This document shows, one piece after another, positions 1-12,908 of a DNA stretch of 64,000 bases. A program made the translations under genes and the position numbers. A model generated the notes under the pieces. It was not told where the DNA came from, ran no database searches, and worked only from the letters and a program-made list of their open reading frames with translations. The stretch comes from Chalara sp. BL73 (lineage: Eukaryota > Ascomycota > Leotiomycetes > Helotiales). Position 1 is the first letter of the stretch, and every line of letters starts with the position of its first letter. Location: contig CAKJVC010000069.1 in NCBI GenBank assembly GCA_918026815.1, forward strand, positions 310,001 to 374,000, given 5' to 3'.

Positions 1-3000
1 CATATGTGTGAACACCAAAAAGCCTTCGGCCTTTATAACAATTTCGAAGAAGCATACTGCTTAATAATGGAGTATTCACATAATGCCGACGCATGAGATA
101 CGCTAGGAGTGTTTCACTGCTTCGAAACAACAGGCAATAAGGCGATTTTCCGGCTAATAGAACACTGTTTGTTCCCAGTTCATGTATAGCTTTTTAGTCT
201 GTAATTGAGTTCAGATGACTCCTTAATGGCCTGATGCGAGTGAACCGAGCTGTCGTATCCGGAAACCGGTCTCTGAGTGCTCCATTGATTAAATGGAGGT
301 GTAAAATTGTCAAACTGTTCAGATAGGCCTAGTCTACAATCGCTGTCTACATCATATCCCCTTCAATGAGCTGTATATCTGCTACCTACAGTGCTAATTC
401 CTGGAACTGTTCAATTCAACCTCTAAATTAATGATCATGGAAACCCTTTGACTTTCGACTGCGGCACTTCGCCAGCGTAGTGTCACAAAATTGGAGGGTA
501 CCTTAGCTTTCTGCAAAATGCCATGCGAGTCATGGGTTTAAACTCCCAGCGACGGCAACACGGAAGGATGAAGGAGGGCCTGTGCAAATGGAAGGCAGTG
601 TATTTAGGTCCTCTAAAAAAATGTTCCTGAGACTTTCTTAGGATCAAATCCCAGAATGCTTGTCGGCTGGATTGCTTGGCTTGCAAGGGCTTCGAAGATG
701 CTGGGTTCTGGGAAGCATCTCTGTTTGGCCATTGACTCGCTGGGTCACATCGTGTCCATTATGCCAGCACAAGCTCAATCACTTGACTAATTCTTTCCAG
801 GGCATAAACGAGCCTGCAAGAGCGTGCCTAGATCCACTGGCGGTCAGAATTGATAAACAAGGAGTGGCCCTCGGATGGGTAAGAGAAATTTCCCTTATAC
901 GGTAAAGATTTGTAGTAGCCATTTTCGAAATTAGAGCTGAATCACAGAAAGCGGCCTCTACAACCAGATGTCAGAATTTTTGGATATTGGAAGTAAGATT
1001 TTGTAAGCCAAAGTAAAGGAAAATTGGATCAACCTCTCTTGAAACCAAATTTTCTTAGATTCTCGTAGAGTTGACCTATGAAAGTTCAGATGCGGCCAAC
1101 CCTTGGTGGAAATTTTCGACCCTGTTCTGCTTGGCACGTGACATATATCAACATTACTTGTATGTAACCCACGCACCACAAACAATGCTTCACTTGATGA
1201 AAATATTTGATGAATTAAAAACCAAATAATTGCTAGAGGAGACAGTCACTTGACCAGGAGTATTTATACACTACTGCTTCTCCTACGCTCGGACCTAATG
1301 CAGTACAACAAGAAGCACAGCATGAGTTAACCATCATCTGATTAATACACACGGTTCGAGATCCAGGAAACCGGTCTTCGGGAACTGGATGTTTCACTCC
1401 CGCGCCATGTATGATGTTGTACCTGCAATGTAGAATGGCAATTCTACAAGGGAACGGAGCACAAAATTTCTGGTATAGAGCCGAATGCTACATAAAGTTG
1501 CACTACGGCCCATAATTTGTTCCTTCACGGGAAAATAATGTGTCCCTTGTGACATATCCTAAAACAGAAATCACATGGAGCTGATCTTTCGGACAGAATT
1601 GTGATCTAGAAGCTCTCGGTACTAAGATCAGGTAGAGTAATTTGACGGATGCTTTCCCTAAGATATAATGACTGGCATTGACAGTACCATATTTCAATTT
1701 AATACTTTTGATGATACCGGTTGTGGGTTCGAGGAAGCTTCAGCGGGTTCAATGCACGCAATAGAGAAGTGCAGATTCAACAAATATAACTCGTCAGTAT
1801 TTTGATAAAGCGATGTTGCCCTAGGACAATGGGGATCGCCACTATGCTAGGTGTTGACTACACTTGTAGTCATGTCTGATGATCCTTGCCTCAGTAAGAC
1901 ACAATATTGACATTCATTGTGAGTCGATTCAGATATGACGAAAATGTTAGAACTTCCGCGACACACTCTGATAGTTATTAGGGTATAATTGGCTTCGATC
2001 AGTCGTAATGAGAAACTAACATTTCGGCCTGAGGCGTCGCCCTGGACATTGCCCACTTGTACTACACCTCAATCGAAACTGCCAATGGCGATTAATACTC
2101 GATCTCCATCAAATTATGAGAACACCACGATGGCTATTTAGAATCCGTTAAGTGATCCAGTTCATTGATTACCCCAACTTGAACAGACCTAGTGGTGCTT
2201 CCGTAGTCAGCATATCAAACTCTGTCTCGGTCTCTCCTAACCTTACCTCCTGATTCCCGCGTTCTTGCCTGAGAGGCTTATGATTGAGTATCTGCCAAAG
2301 TCCTTACACGATTCTACTTATTACTCGATGTCGGGCTGATGTCAGGGGCAGACTTCTGGGTAGACCGTCAGGTTATGTGTTTTTGGGAGCCTGTGAAGAT
2401 TGCTCAATTGTAGAGTTCACAAACTTGGCTCGTTAAGTCGTCCCAGGTTGGCGGAGTCTAAGATGAAGTGCGAAGCACACTCAGTCTCAGAGTCTCAAAC
2501 TTTGTTTGACATACAAAGCTTTGCCACGCCCGGGATGCGATTTGTAGCCTATGCCCGCAGTCAAATGGTGCTTCTGGTGCAAACTTCTCGGATGTGGTTG
2601 CTTGAATATTATGGGTACACCCCAATACGCTAAATGCGCTCCAGCTGACCAGAACCTTGGGACTCGCTTAAACGGCAGCTTCTGGAAGCGGAGTTGAAGT
2701 TTGGAAAAAAGCGGGGCTCAGACTGGGGTCGGAAGGGCTAAGAAATATGGGCATCGATAAGGGACGCATCACCTCATCATGGGTCCGGCATGTAAATTTC
2801 TAGCGGTAAACCCGAGGCGACCTTATTTTCCCTTTTTGATGTTTCAAAATTTGAGAAATGTTGGCTATTTAACGGCATTTCTAAACTGCTAGGATCTGAT
2901 AGAAAATTTTTCTGTTCATGATTGGATTGTTGAGCTTGACATCTGGCTTGAGAATCTTGCATGCTGATTCGGACAAAGCACTAAGGTTGTTGCATGTGAC

Positions 3001-6000
3001 GCGAGATATACATACCTGGCCCCAACCATTCGATGGTCTCTACGGCTTCGTGCATTGGGTCAACCATGATCCACAGCGGAAAATAGAGGCTTTACTTAGT
3101 GCTTTTAGTCTTTGCGCCGGCTACATTATAGTTGGTCGTGGACATATGATTGGGTACCGACAGCACCATTCAGGATTTGAATGTAACATCGAGACTGGCT
3201 CACCGTCTTCCCGAATTCGTTGAAACAGGCGGTACCGCTGTGCTGGAATTGGTCTCAGGCAAGATGTGTTGGATGCATCGGCACAGACATTTTAAGAGTT
3301 GCGGTGAAGGGCCCCAATTATGGGAGCCGGTATCGTCAAGAGACGAGGCTGAGCATCTTCTAAGCGCTATGCATCTATTGTCGAAGCATTCCCGAGACTC
3401 CAAATTCTTAGTAAATATCGCAATGCACCCTAATATGGGTTAAATGGCACATGCAATAAGTCAATACTTCTGAAATATGCCGGATTGAGTAAAGCCTGCA
3501 TAAGTAAGTTGGTGCAGAATTCCAATACCACAGATTTGTATCTGCAATGGAGCCAGGAGGATAAAACCAACATTATTAAAGCCGTGGGCTCTGTTATTGG
3601 ATTGCTCGGCAGCTGTTGGTGACAGGAATATGTCTCCACATAACAGACACCAGATCAAGGAAGGATAAAGCGCCACACAGCATGACATTTGGGATCTTGG
3701 TTGGAAAGCTACCTAGCCATTTTGCTTTTTGCACGGACTAATTGTAATCTACCCGGTAGTGGCAGATGGCTTCCCTGTTGGCAACATGATCAACGAGAAG
3801 CGACAAAGTATTCTCTGATGCATCAGATAATCATCGAGCAGGCGGATAAATAATTGTCTGACCACACGGCTCGATCAAGCTAAGTTGGTGGTTCGCATGG
3901 CATGGCGTCTTCTGTCATTGGCGAGCCAAACTGGCGGATTCCTCTAAGTGACTCCACTGGCTATTGATCAAAAGTTGTCTCGGACTAGTAGGACTTTCCC
4001 GGTTAATAAGGGACAAGCCGGCTTCGAAGATCGAAAGCTCTGGGTCACTAAATTAGTTGGCCGATGCATTACTTCGAAGTCTGGATGACATCCAATATCC
4101 CCACTTTGTCGTGGTGTTTGTGCTTTGTACCACAAGACAAGCCTTGTTCTTTGGTACAAATAGTGATCAGCAGTCAAGAGCTGCACAAGCAAGTCCGCTC
4201 GTGCAGCGTCTAGAGCACCAGTGTTAATGAGGTTGAAATTAATGGCCACTCTCCACTCCCAGGAAATCTGTGCTGAGCCTTATAACAATCCAGCCCGGAC
4301 GCGCTGAGCCAGGCTATGCAACCAACGGCAGGCAGGAAAGCCTCGCCTCCCCATGTTACTCTACACACAGGACACTGGGCACGTCGGTCATTCTGGCGGA
4401 GATGCCATGCATATGGGCTTCGTATAAGTAGAGTACAACGAAGGGCTCCTCCAATGATACGGGCCGTTTCATGCGCGCCTGAAGTGTGTCAGTTAGGCGC
4501 TAATATACCCACATCCGCGCCGCCTTCAAAAATCATCCCAGCCGTGACGCCGTCCCAGATATTCCTATTTTCTCAGAACCCTGTCGTGGCATCATCTTGA
4601 CCGTGGCGTAGCCCTGCACGAAGCTCAAGTACCCCATCCTGTGCGCCAGGCTACAGGGGATCCCTGTGATACAATATTCCGACAGCCTGAGCCCAGCAGT
4701 GCAAGTCAGTGGCACTAATCCTGTGCAGCCTGTTCCCCACTCACCAGCCTTCTACCATTGAATTCTTGTTCCGCAACGGAGCAAGCGCTCGAAATAGAAA
4801 GGACTTTGTCATGGTCATTATGGTCTTGATGCTGTAGATTGTGTGTGGGCGTGCAGGGCAGAGTCAGCGTATACCGGTGAGATGGAGCAAAGTGTTGGTT
4901 AAACATGCTGTTTTACGTGGTAGTTTAGCTTCGACAGTACAGCAGCAGTCCTCCATCCTCAAACAGATCCACAACGGAAACAAGTTAATTCTGTATGGGA
5001 CCTGGTCGTCCAACCGACAACTCCGATAGTGGAGAATCATACCAATTTCGATTGCAACTCGACCATGGTTGTTCTGAAGCCTTGCCTTGAAGAAGTACCC
5101 CGTGTCCTCTTTCTTGTTCTTGTATAATTATGATAACCTGCCCATCCTTTCTTCCTGTTCCCCTTCTTCTCCCCTCTCTTTTGCAAGTCGACAGTGAAGA
5201 CTTTCTAAATTGGACTTCACAATTACACGATATTACAACGTGCCAGGTTGTGTGCTATACGAAGCGCTGCAGTAACAACTCCATCCTCGTTCATGGTCCA
5301 GCTCTGTCTCTCCACCCACTCCCATTACCAGCAAACCAGGATTTGACCATCTAGACCTGCATGCTAGGGAAACTCAACGATTCTATAGTCACTCCACGCA
5401 CCCGAGGCAAAGGTTCGACGTTGTCCTACTCTGGGTCCCTAAGTCCAGCCGGGGATACAGGATAGGGGGGCTACCTCTCGCGGTGGAACAAGGAGTTCGA
5501 AGCAGGGCAAAATTGAGGAATAATTGATTTGCTTTGCACATCCTCGCATCCTTGACCTGCCAAACCCAGATCCTCGTGAAGCATTTTGTAATACAGCACA
5601 ACGGGCATTTGCATCGCATCGCATTGCATCGCATCAACCTGTAAATCGATCATTCCCACGATCTATACACAGGAAGCGGTCAGACTACTCAGCAGCAGAC
5701 CACCACAGTGGAATAGTTTACTTTCTCCTGCTTCCCGGCGAAATTGCTTTTCCATGAGAGCGTACTATCAATAATCTGATAGTTCAACGTTCCTTTTCTT
5801 AAAAAAAAACGTTTTGAAACTTATATTTTGTTGGGAGCAATCTGCCATACCACAAAGCTGGTAACCCTATTCTATTCTACACTCATTCTCACTAGCGCCA
5901 CCGCCTCTTGATCTCCCCTCCGAACGCACACAGTTTGGCGCTGTATCCACCAATACTACCGACGCTTAACTCTAGCCGGAGCACACCCTGAACCGGATTT

Positions 6001-6438
6001 CAGCTAGTCAACAACCACTGGCGACACAGTGCCTTAATTACCCATAGCAGATCCTCGACAAGTCTAATTCGCCCGCCGTCAAACCCCCGCTGGCTACCCG
6101 TTGCGCTGTCGACTTCCCCTCCATACATCGCCTTTCTCCAACAAAAATTCTTGCCCGGCCTGCTCCAAAATCACAAAAACTTCCACCTGCCGTCAATAAT
6201 AGAACGGTGGAACGGGAGTTCCGTGGACAACCAAATTCCTGCGACAGGTAGAGTCCTAGGAGCACTGCTTGATTAAATCATTTACCACACCGACTCGTTT
6301 TACTCCTTCACCGTTCCCTGGGCATCCAAACCACACGATTTGCAATTCCCTGAAAACTGAAATTCCCTCCGGCTTTTCCGTCTAGATTTGATCGGCGGGA
6401 GTCGTGAGCAGCATCACAGAAGAGTCGGGGGTGTTTCA
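1..6438. other. Gene-poor region, no supported gene
   Basis: No reading frame here shows a recognisable family, a good ATG context and a splice-joinable continuation. The best stretch is 2918-3443, where two overlapping plus frames (about 100 codons each) stay open. They could be a decayed gene, but I recognise nothing in them. A five-copy GCATC repeat lies at 5611-5635. The last few hundred bases before 6439 are pyrimidine-rich on the plus strand and presumably hold the promoter and leader of the methyltransferase gene. Confidence 0.6.
5611..5635. repeat. GCATC pentamer tandem repeat (5 units)
   Basis: Five adjacent 5-base units are seen directly: four GCATC and one GCATT in the middle. It is a short microsatellite in non-coding sequence, about 800 bases upstream of the methyltransferase start. 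No function is implied. Confidence 0.85.
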
Positions 6439-7925
6439 ATGGTCATGGCAATGGCGAACAATGGGTATGTACCCTTCACACTCAACCTCGAAAGTTTGTT
6501 GTTCATATGCATTCATTTTGGAGTATTGGCTACTGCCCACCAATATGCCACTTTCGCATATTATATGCCAGAACGAGCTAACTTCGCATGCCAGAAATCC
6601 TCATACTGTTACTCACCCGCCACCTCGTCCTCTTCCCATAAAAGACCGCGAACCAGGCGATCCTCAAGGAACCCTGTACGAAAACGACAGGTTATATTTT
6701 GGCTTCAGACAACCAATTAGCAAATTCGTTATTGGCAAATATCTCTTCCCATGCGACGAAGTAATTCACCCTTTATAACATCCACAATATCATTTTACAG
6801 AGACGGAATATACTAATGCGAGAACTTATGCAGGGTGAAAAGGATCGCATGGACATTTATCACAAGCTATTCTCGGAGGCAAGGAGGGGGCTTTTACATT
6901 CAGCGCTATTTTATGATGTTGGGCGACCTCCAAGAATTATGGATCTCGGCACTGGAACAGGAATTTGGGCAATTGAAATGGCAGAGTACGTACGGTCGTA
7001 ATTACATATTCAAGCTATCACTTGCATTTTAGCCAGCACTGACGAGTATATTTAGAAGATTGCCCCATGCAGAGATTTTAGGGATCGATTTGGTAGAGAT
7101 ACAACCAGCAGAGCTGTAAGCACACCAACAGTTAAAAGAGGAGATCTCTGCTCACATTGTCGTCTAGTATTAACAGTAAGCCGAAAAACCTTCGGTTCGA
7201 GCACAGAGACTTCGAAGCGCCGTGGTCCGGTTTAGGGTTGAACTCTTGGGACCTGATACATCTGAGAGCGCTCGCTGGGTGTATTGAAGATTTGGCAGCA
7301 ATGTACCGAACCATCTACAAGTACGTCACAGACCATTCGATATTTAATACTTATGACTAATGTATTTTTAGTCATCTTCAGCCTAATACGGGATTCATAG
7401 AACATGTCGAAATCGATCTCCAGCCCCGTTGGGAGAAGAATGGCGAAGTTCCAATCAACTCGATGCTTTCTTATTGGTACCGTACAATTGAGGACGCGAC
7501 ATTCCGTGCCAATCGTCCTATAAAGTATAATCCTGAGATGGGAAGAATTCTAGAAGAGACAGGCTTTGTGGATATCAAACACGAAGTCATTATGATTCCT
7601 CTAAATCATTGGCCTAATGATGCATTCCATAAGACGATAGGCAGGTGGTATAATCTAGGACTCACACAAGGTCTACAAGCACTCACTCTAGCGCCCCTCT
7701 ACAGAATGAGTGGATTCGACAAAGCCCGAGTTGATGGAGTTGTGGACGAAGCGCGAAAGGAGGCATGCACCAGGAGATTCCACACCTACAATGAGATGTA
7801 AGTAATTCGGCGCAGTTGAATTTTTCTCTCAGCTCTTTTCCTAAGGCGTTCTTTCTGCTACTAAAGTGATCATGACCTTATTGACGATTTGCAGGCATAT
7901 TTGGACAGCCCGCCGCCCTTCCTGA
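6439..7925 (+). CDS. LaeA-like SAM-dependent methyltransferase
   Basis: Seven exons fit: 6439-6464, 6595-6760, 6834-6985, 7056-7115, 7168-7320, 7372-7797 and 7895-7925, giving 337 residues. Splice sites are GT-AG, with branch-like TACTAAT at 6811. The first ATG in frame is 6439. The order matches LaeA-type enzymes: a [10 protein letters not shown]...PCDE entry motif, then [11 protein letters not shown], then the SAM-binding motif [15 protein letters not shown], an [10 protein letters not shown] motif, an [13 protein letters not shown] segment, and the C-terminal [13 protein letters not shown]. LaeA itself is a nuclear velvet-complex partner that controls secondary metabolism. Many fungal paralogues of this family are simply cluster or orphan methyltransferases, and no biosynthetic gene lies nearby. 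The protein is short (LaeA is about 370 residues) with a brief N-terminus, so I call it LaeA-like rather than LaeA. Substrate unknown. Confidence 0.88.
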
Positions 7926-10512
7926 AACGTTTCCTCCTTAACATATCATGATAAAGCCTGACACACGTATGACATTCCTGACGATTCACTGCCTGTGAAG
8001 CCTCAATAGGTGTTGTTGTGAAATGGTGATTTATCCGGCTGAGACGATAACTTTCGATACTAACTTGCGGTGCCAGCATCCTTAGTCGCGAGCCTGTATC
8101 CGCGAGCGTTACATGGGCATGCGCATCTATCGAAAACGAATATGCATCTCTAAGCGCCAGACATGCATATCCGCTGAACGCATGTTTCTGCTATTTACTG
8201 GCGGCTAAACCGGGAACCTGCGCACTGCATCCGCACGAAAGACTGTGAAGCAAAAAGGCAGGTGGCATATCCCCTTGTCGTTGACGAGGGTTTTTGCGGC
8301 ATATTATCCCACATAAGGGTACTTGTGCCACCAACACACGGTCCGAAGCGAATTCTGTTGGAAGCGCAAGGCTGGGAGAGGTGGCAAATGGTTATGATTT
8401 TAACGCCTGGCCGTTGTTTCACGGCCGTGCCAAGACGATGTCTTAGCACTTGGATTACAAGGCGATACATGATCTTTCAACAGTTTGGACAGTTTAGTTT
8501 GGGCATGCCGCGGAGTTTACGTGACGTGTCGGTTGATCGTGGAGATTGCGACGATGTGCTGGCAGGGCAGACTCGAATGCAGCTTTTAATGCATTATCCA
8601 CCTCGGGTTGCAACAATGATTTCATCCAATAACAGCGACTGTTTGGAACCTATCAGCTCCTTTTGGCATGGATGCCGTCGTTCCATCGTTCTGGTTCCGG
8701 GAAAAGAGAACATATGCTGTGGAATTCGAATTATCGAGACGAAGACCGTCTTCGGGCAAACCGGCCAAGGTGACGGATAGCAACCAATCCGAAATTCGAG
8801 TTTTGCACCGTCTTTTTGAAGCAAACATTTGTGCTTAAATGATTTAGGCAGCATGATACCATAGATCGTTGATATTTATTGTCTTTGTAAGCATATTACA
8901 TCAGCTTGATTTTCTTCCCGCTTAGAGTCGCCGATTTTCTGCTCGTCAATTGTGAGGAACGAGCCGTTCCGCACGGATTGGTTGATTGGGATCGTTACAG
9001 AACTCCGCAGGCTGCTGCCTGTGATTTCCAACCGGGACATTCCCCGCTGACAGAGAAACGGGGTTAGCGGGGACGACAATTCCCCTTCCCCGCTCCGAGA
9101 AGACCACACTTTTGGGATTGGACATTCTAAGAGATGAGTGGGCGACGGGATGTGATGTGTTGGTTGTCACAGGCTTCGGGCCGGAGTGCCAAGGAATTTG
9201 CTTGTTTGGGCCGATATACTTTCAGGGAGCAATGCGCTCTTGACTACTTTCGAGAGGTATTGTAGTGCATGTCCCGGAGAGATAGAAGTATATAGATGAA
9301 TAATGCTCACGCCTGCCATCGCAAGGTCCTTTGTCTTCTAGCTCTTGAATGCTGTGAAAAATATTGGGATTTCTCCGAGGCCGTCTGGCGCGAAAGGTGC
9401 ACTTTGTTCTTCATTCGCGATAGGAGGTAACCAAAGCCCATCTGATCTATTATTCTTGGGACATCTGGGTGTTACTATAGTTTGTAGTATCCTTTGATGT
9501 GTTATACTAGCTTTATTAAGTGCTCTGTTCTTTGTCGTATGTTAGCCTAGCTTTCCAATATAGGTATCTCTCTCTCTACGGGATTTTCGCACTGAAGTAA
9601 CTTCCAGCCCCATTTTTGCAGATGATTTTTCGGATTGTCATGTTTACCCTTTACGTCATTGAGAAGTATTGCCAGTTAGGAAAATCCCTTATACGCAGTT
9701 TTCTCTTCCGCAACAAGCGCATTCAGTCAGTCGTCCACCAGACTCGAGACTAGACGTTGATGAAATAACTTCACGGTGAAGGAACCACGCTCGTGCCATT
9801 CGTACTTCTAAATGTCTGCGGGGAAAAGTGAACGTGCTGCGCACTGGACATTTGGGAGCTCCAGGGCAAATCATCTCATGCCAGAATGATAAGAGGCGAG
9901 CATTTCCAGTGTCACCGTCCTGTATATCTCGTCTTTATGCCCTCAAGCTATATTCATTGATGTGTGACCTCATGGTCTGACCGCTTTCAATCCTTTGTTA
10001 TGGATATTTTCTACACGGTATCGGATTGTCACACCGAGTCCAAGTAGTAGGCTTTGATAACCTATGCCTTAACACTAAAATTCCTTCGTAATAAGACTAT
10101 TGCGTCAAATCCTATTCCAATTCATTGCTTGTCCAGGTAAGTTCCTTTGCGACGTCTACTTTGTCGTCTTAGAGAAGCCACAAATACAGTTTACCATGAC
10201 ACAATACGTGTATAGTACTGTTACACTATTGTTAGGCTTTCACATGCACAAAAGCATATGCAACTAAGGATGCTAAGCTTTCATTCTCCAGCCCTGAAAG
10301 TGTGGGGTGATACAGGGTTGAAAAGCCTGTAACCCAATCGCTGGAATCGCAAATAACGTGCTCAAGCCACAACATCTCCGCATGGAACTTGCTTTTTTAT
10401 GATGCAATTCTGCTTCCAACTTCGTTCCTTTACAATAATTTATTTCACGAACTATAATTGACCCGTCAACAATTGAATTACTCCCAATTGAAGCGAGGGA
10501 AGAGAAAGAGCT
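7926..10512. other. Long intergenic region with GCGGGG-rich block
   Basis: No supported gene. A 172-codon open plus frame at 8262-8780 begins at GTG, has no family resemblance and is opposed by antisense frames, so I left it out. A dense block of GCGGGG/CCCCGC cores lies at 9034-9096 (described separately). The 3' part is presumably the upstream region of the transporter gene that starts at 10513. Confidence 0.55.
9034..9096. promoter_or_regulatory. Cluster of GCGGGG (CreA/Mig1-like) cores
   Basis: Three GCGGGGA cores in both orientations lie within about 60 bases. The first reads GGGACATTCCCCGC at 9034-9047, followed by GCGGGGA near 9067 and TTCCCCGC near 9086. GCGGGG fits the SYGGRG core known for the fungal carbon repressor CreA. 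The extended form GCGGGGAATGTCCC is nearly repeated at 62631-62644. Regulatory function is inferred only. Confidence 0.35.
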
Positions 10513-11953
10513 ATGGCAACCAATGCAATGGCCCAAGTAGGCCTTCTAAACTCATTCCTCGCCGCCATACAAGCCAGTTTATCGGTCCTCCTGGTAATAT
10601 TCTATGGGGGTTTGGCCGCTCACTTCAAGCTCCTAGATAGCTCCTCCTCGAAGTCAATCTCGAAGATATGCGTGAAAATGTTCCTGCCGGCACTGCTCCT
10701 AACGAAAATCGGCTCAGAGCTGCACACCGGCTCCGCGCATCGTTATCTTATCATCCTCATCTGGGCATTTGTCTGCCACTTTATCTCGTTCCTGATAGGC
10801 GTAGCCGCTCATCTATTGTTTGGCATGCCAGATTGGATCACTGCTGCAATCATGTTCAATAATACAACAAGTTATCCATTGTTGCTTATTCAAAGCTTGG
10901 ATGAGACCGGGATATTGCAGAATTTAATTGTGACGGACGAGACAACGAGGGAGGCTATCGAGAGGGCGAAGAGCTACTTTTTGGTTTTTGCAACGGTCTC
11001 GAGCTGTTTGACTTTTGCGGTTGGGCCGAGGCTTATTGATTCAGAGCATTCGCCTGATCCTGAGGAGGACAAGACTGAGTCGGGTGATGAAGACGATGAT
11101 GAGATACGAGATGTGGAGGATGGGGATGGGCAACATAACGATCTGTCCTCGAATGAGCGCACACAGCTTTTGGTGCCGGATAGAGTGCGGCGCGCCTCTG
11201 TAGTCTCGAATTCTTTCTTCCTATCGCGGTCACAGGATGCATCACCCAATCCGGTACTTGCTAACAGAAGGCCATCTCTGATCCCCAGACGCCGCTGGAA
11301 GGTTTTGGGAGATAGAGCGAGGTGGTGGCTCTTATTCCTGTACGATTTCCTCAATGCGCCTTTGCTCGGTGCAGTTCTCGGCGCGGTCATCGGTATGGTG
11401 CCAGCAATTCAACGCGCTTTCTTCAACGATACTTTTGACGGTGGGATATTTTCTGCATGGCTAACGCCGTCATTGAAGAACATTGGCTCCATCTTCGTGC
11501 CTTTGCCTGTGATTGTCGCAGGCGTTTCTCTTTACCTCTCGTACAAGAAATCCAAAGGCGACGCTTCTCATGACGCTGGCACGCCTTGGCTGACCACCAT
11601 ATTCATACTGGTTATAAGATTTGTAATATGGCCACTGGTATCAATCGGCTCCATCTATTTGCTAGCCAGGAAGACAGACGTTCTCGGTGATGATCCGATG
11701 TTGTGGTTCGCGATGATGCTTATGCCGACCGGACCTTCTGCCATGAAACTGATTGCTATGGTAGAAGTGAGCGGAGCGAAGGAAGAGGATGAGCATAAGA
11801 TCTCCAAGCTGCTTACAGTGAGTTTCCCGTTTGGCTTAGATATTGTGAGTATATACGGCCTGACAAGAACAGATATCATATATCATTTCTCCAGTTCTAG
11901 CTCTTACTGTGGTTGGCAGCTTGCGCGCTAGTCAGGCGGCGATAAGCACCTAA
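10513..11953 (+). CDS. PIN-like / auxin efflux carrier family membrane transporter
   Basis: A nearly intronless gene. Exon 1 is 10513-11848. A short 46-nt intron (GTATAT...CCAG) leads to exon 2 at 11895-11953, giving 464 residues. Without the splice the frame runs on to a non-homologous tail; the spliced end ALTVVGSLRASQAAIST is typical of the family. The N-terminal half has about five hydrophobic segments, including the conserved crossover-like FNNTTSYPLLLIQSL. A hydrophilic acidic and serine-rich loop follows (roughly residues 175-260). The C-terminal half has another five segments, with MLMPTGPSAMKLIAM. Fungal members of this family (Pfam Mem_trans) resemble plant PILS proteins and are thought to sit in the ER or plasma membrane. 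The substrate in fungi is not established. The exact last splice is the weakest part of the model. Confidence 0.87.
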
Positions 11954-12908
11954 CGTCTGTCAATACCTGGCCAGGAGTAATGAATGATTTGGCGGGTTAG
12001 CTGGAGGATGATATACATTCTTCTTTTATTTTTTGCACAAGCACACCACCCATATTTCCACCGTTTTCTCCTAAAAACCATTAACCTTCACCCGCAGTCA
12101 GCAGAGCTCTCCGACTATTATGTCGTTGATTCTCCGTCGATATCTAAGAAGGAAAATTTTGCCTAATTCCGTTGGGAGATGAAAACCGCGATTGCTTCAA
12201 TCACTCGACTAGTTTTTGGCTCGATGTGGGTATATGCAAACATCTATTAGTCAAAGGTCAACCTGTTTAAATTAGCCCCATAACTACATAGTGTTATATC
12301 TTCAGAGCGGGTGATGACGGAGGATGGTGATTCGAAGGAACAAAACTTAGAATATATATACCTGACATGCACTAAGAATTTAGACATTTAGGATATGCCT
12401 CATTGGAACTACACAGTATCTTACTGGGGATACTTCGTATGTTATGAGGCTGAGAGGGATGCATTTTCAATGTATCAAAATGCTTAGCTCATTGAACCAA
12501 AAGTCCACTCACACTACACACCCACCCGCTGAGGGTTGAATCCTATGAACTGACAAATTTTCTAATGTGCCAAACATTGACACAACAGTGTCATTGGGAA
12601 CTACTTACCATTAATCTAAATATCACGTGTGCCCAGATCAGCCTCGTGTCTATTTTTGGTTTGCAGGGGTCTCTCCACGCGATCTGAAGTTTCTTGGTGC
12701 CGCATCCCCTGATTTAGGCCATGGGTGTCGTGTAGGTTACTGTGCAGCCCCAATTCACGCAATACAACGAGTGATCCTCAAGGCACCGCACCTTTCTTCC
12801 AGTCCTTTCCCTACGAAGCTCTTTCATATGTGTGCTTGCATATAGATACCACTTTAACGCCAAATACCTTGCCTAATTTCCCACAACAGCATACTCAATG
12901 CTATCGCA
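11954..12908. other. Intergenic, no gene seen
   Basis: The plus frames here are short and lack homology. The sequence holds the 3' end of the transporter gene and the upstream region of the acyltransferase gene. No repeats or RNA genes were recognised. Confidence 0.6.

Noticed and set aside
6404..6778. Longer first exon for the methyltransferase in another frame
   Set aside because: That frame starts at GTG and does not join in phase with the NPHTVTH exon at the 6464/6595 splice; the ATG at 6439 does.
8262..8780. 172-codon open plus frame
   Set aside because: It begins at GTG without an early ATG, has no recognisable motif, and antisense frames are also open. Most likely chance.
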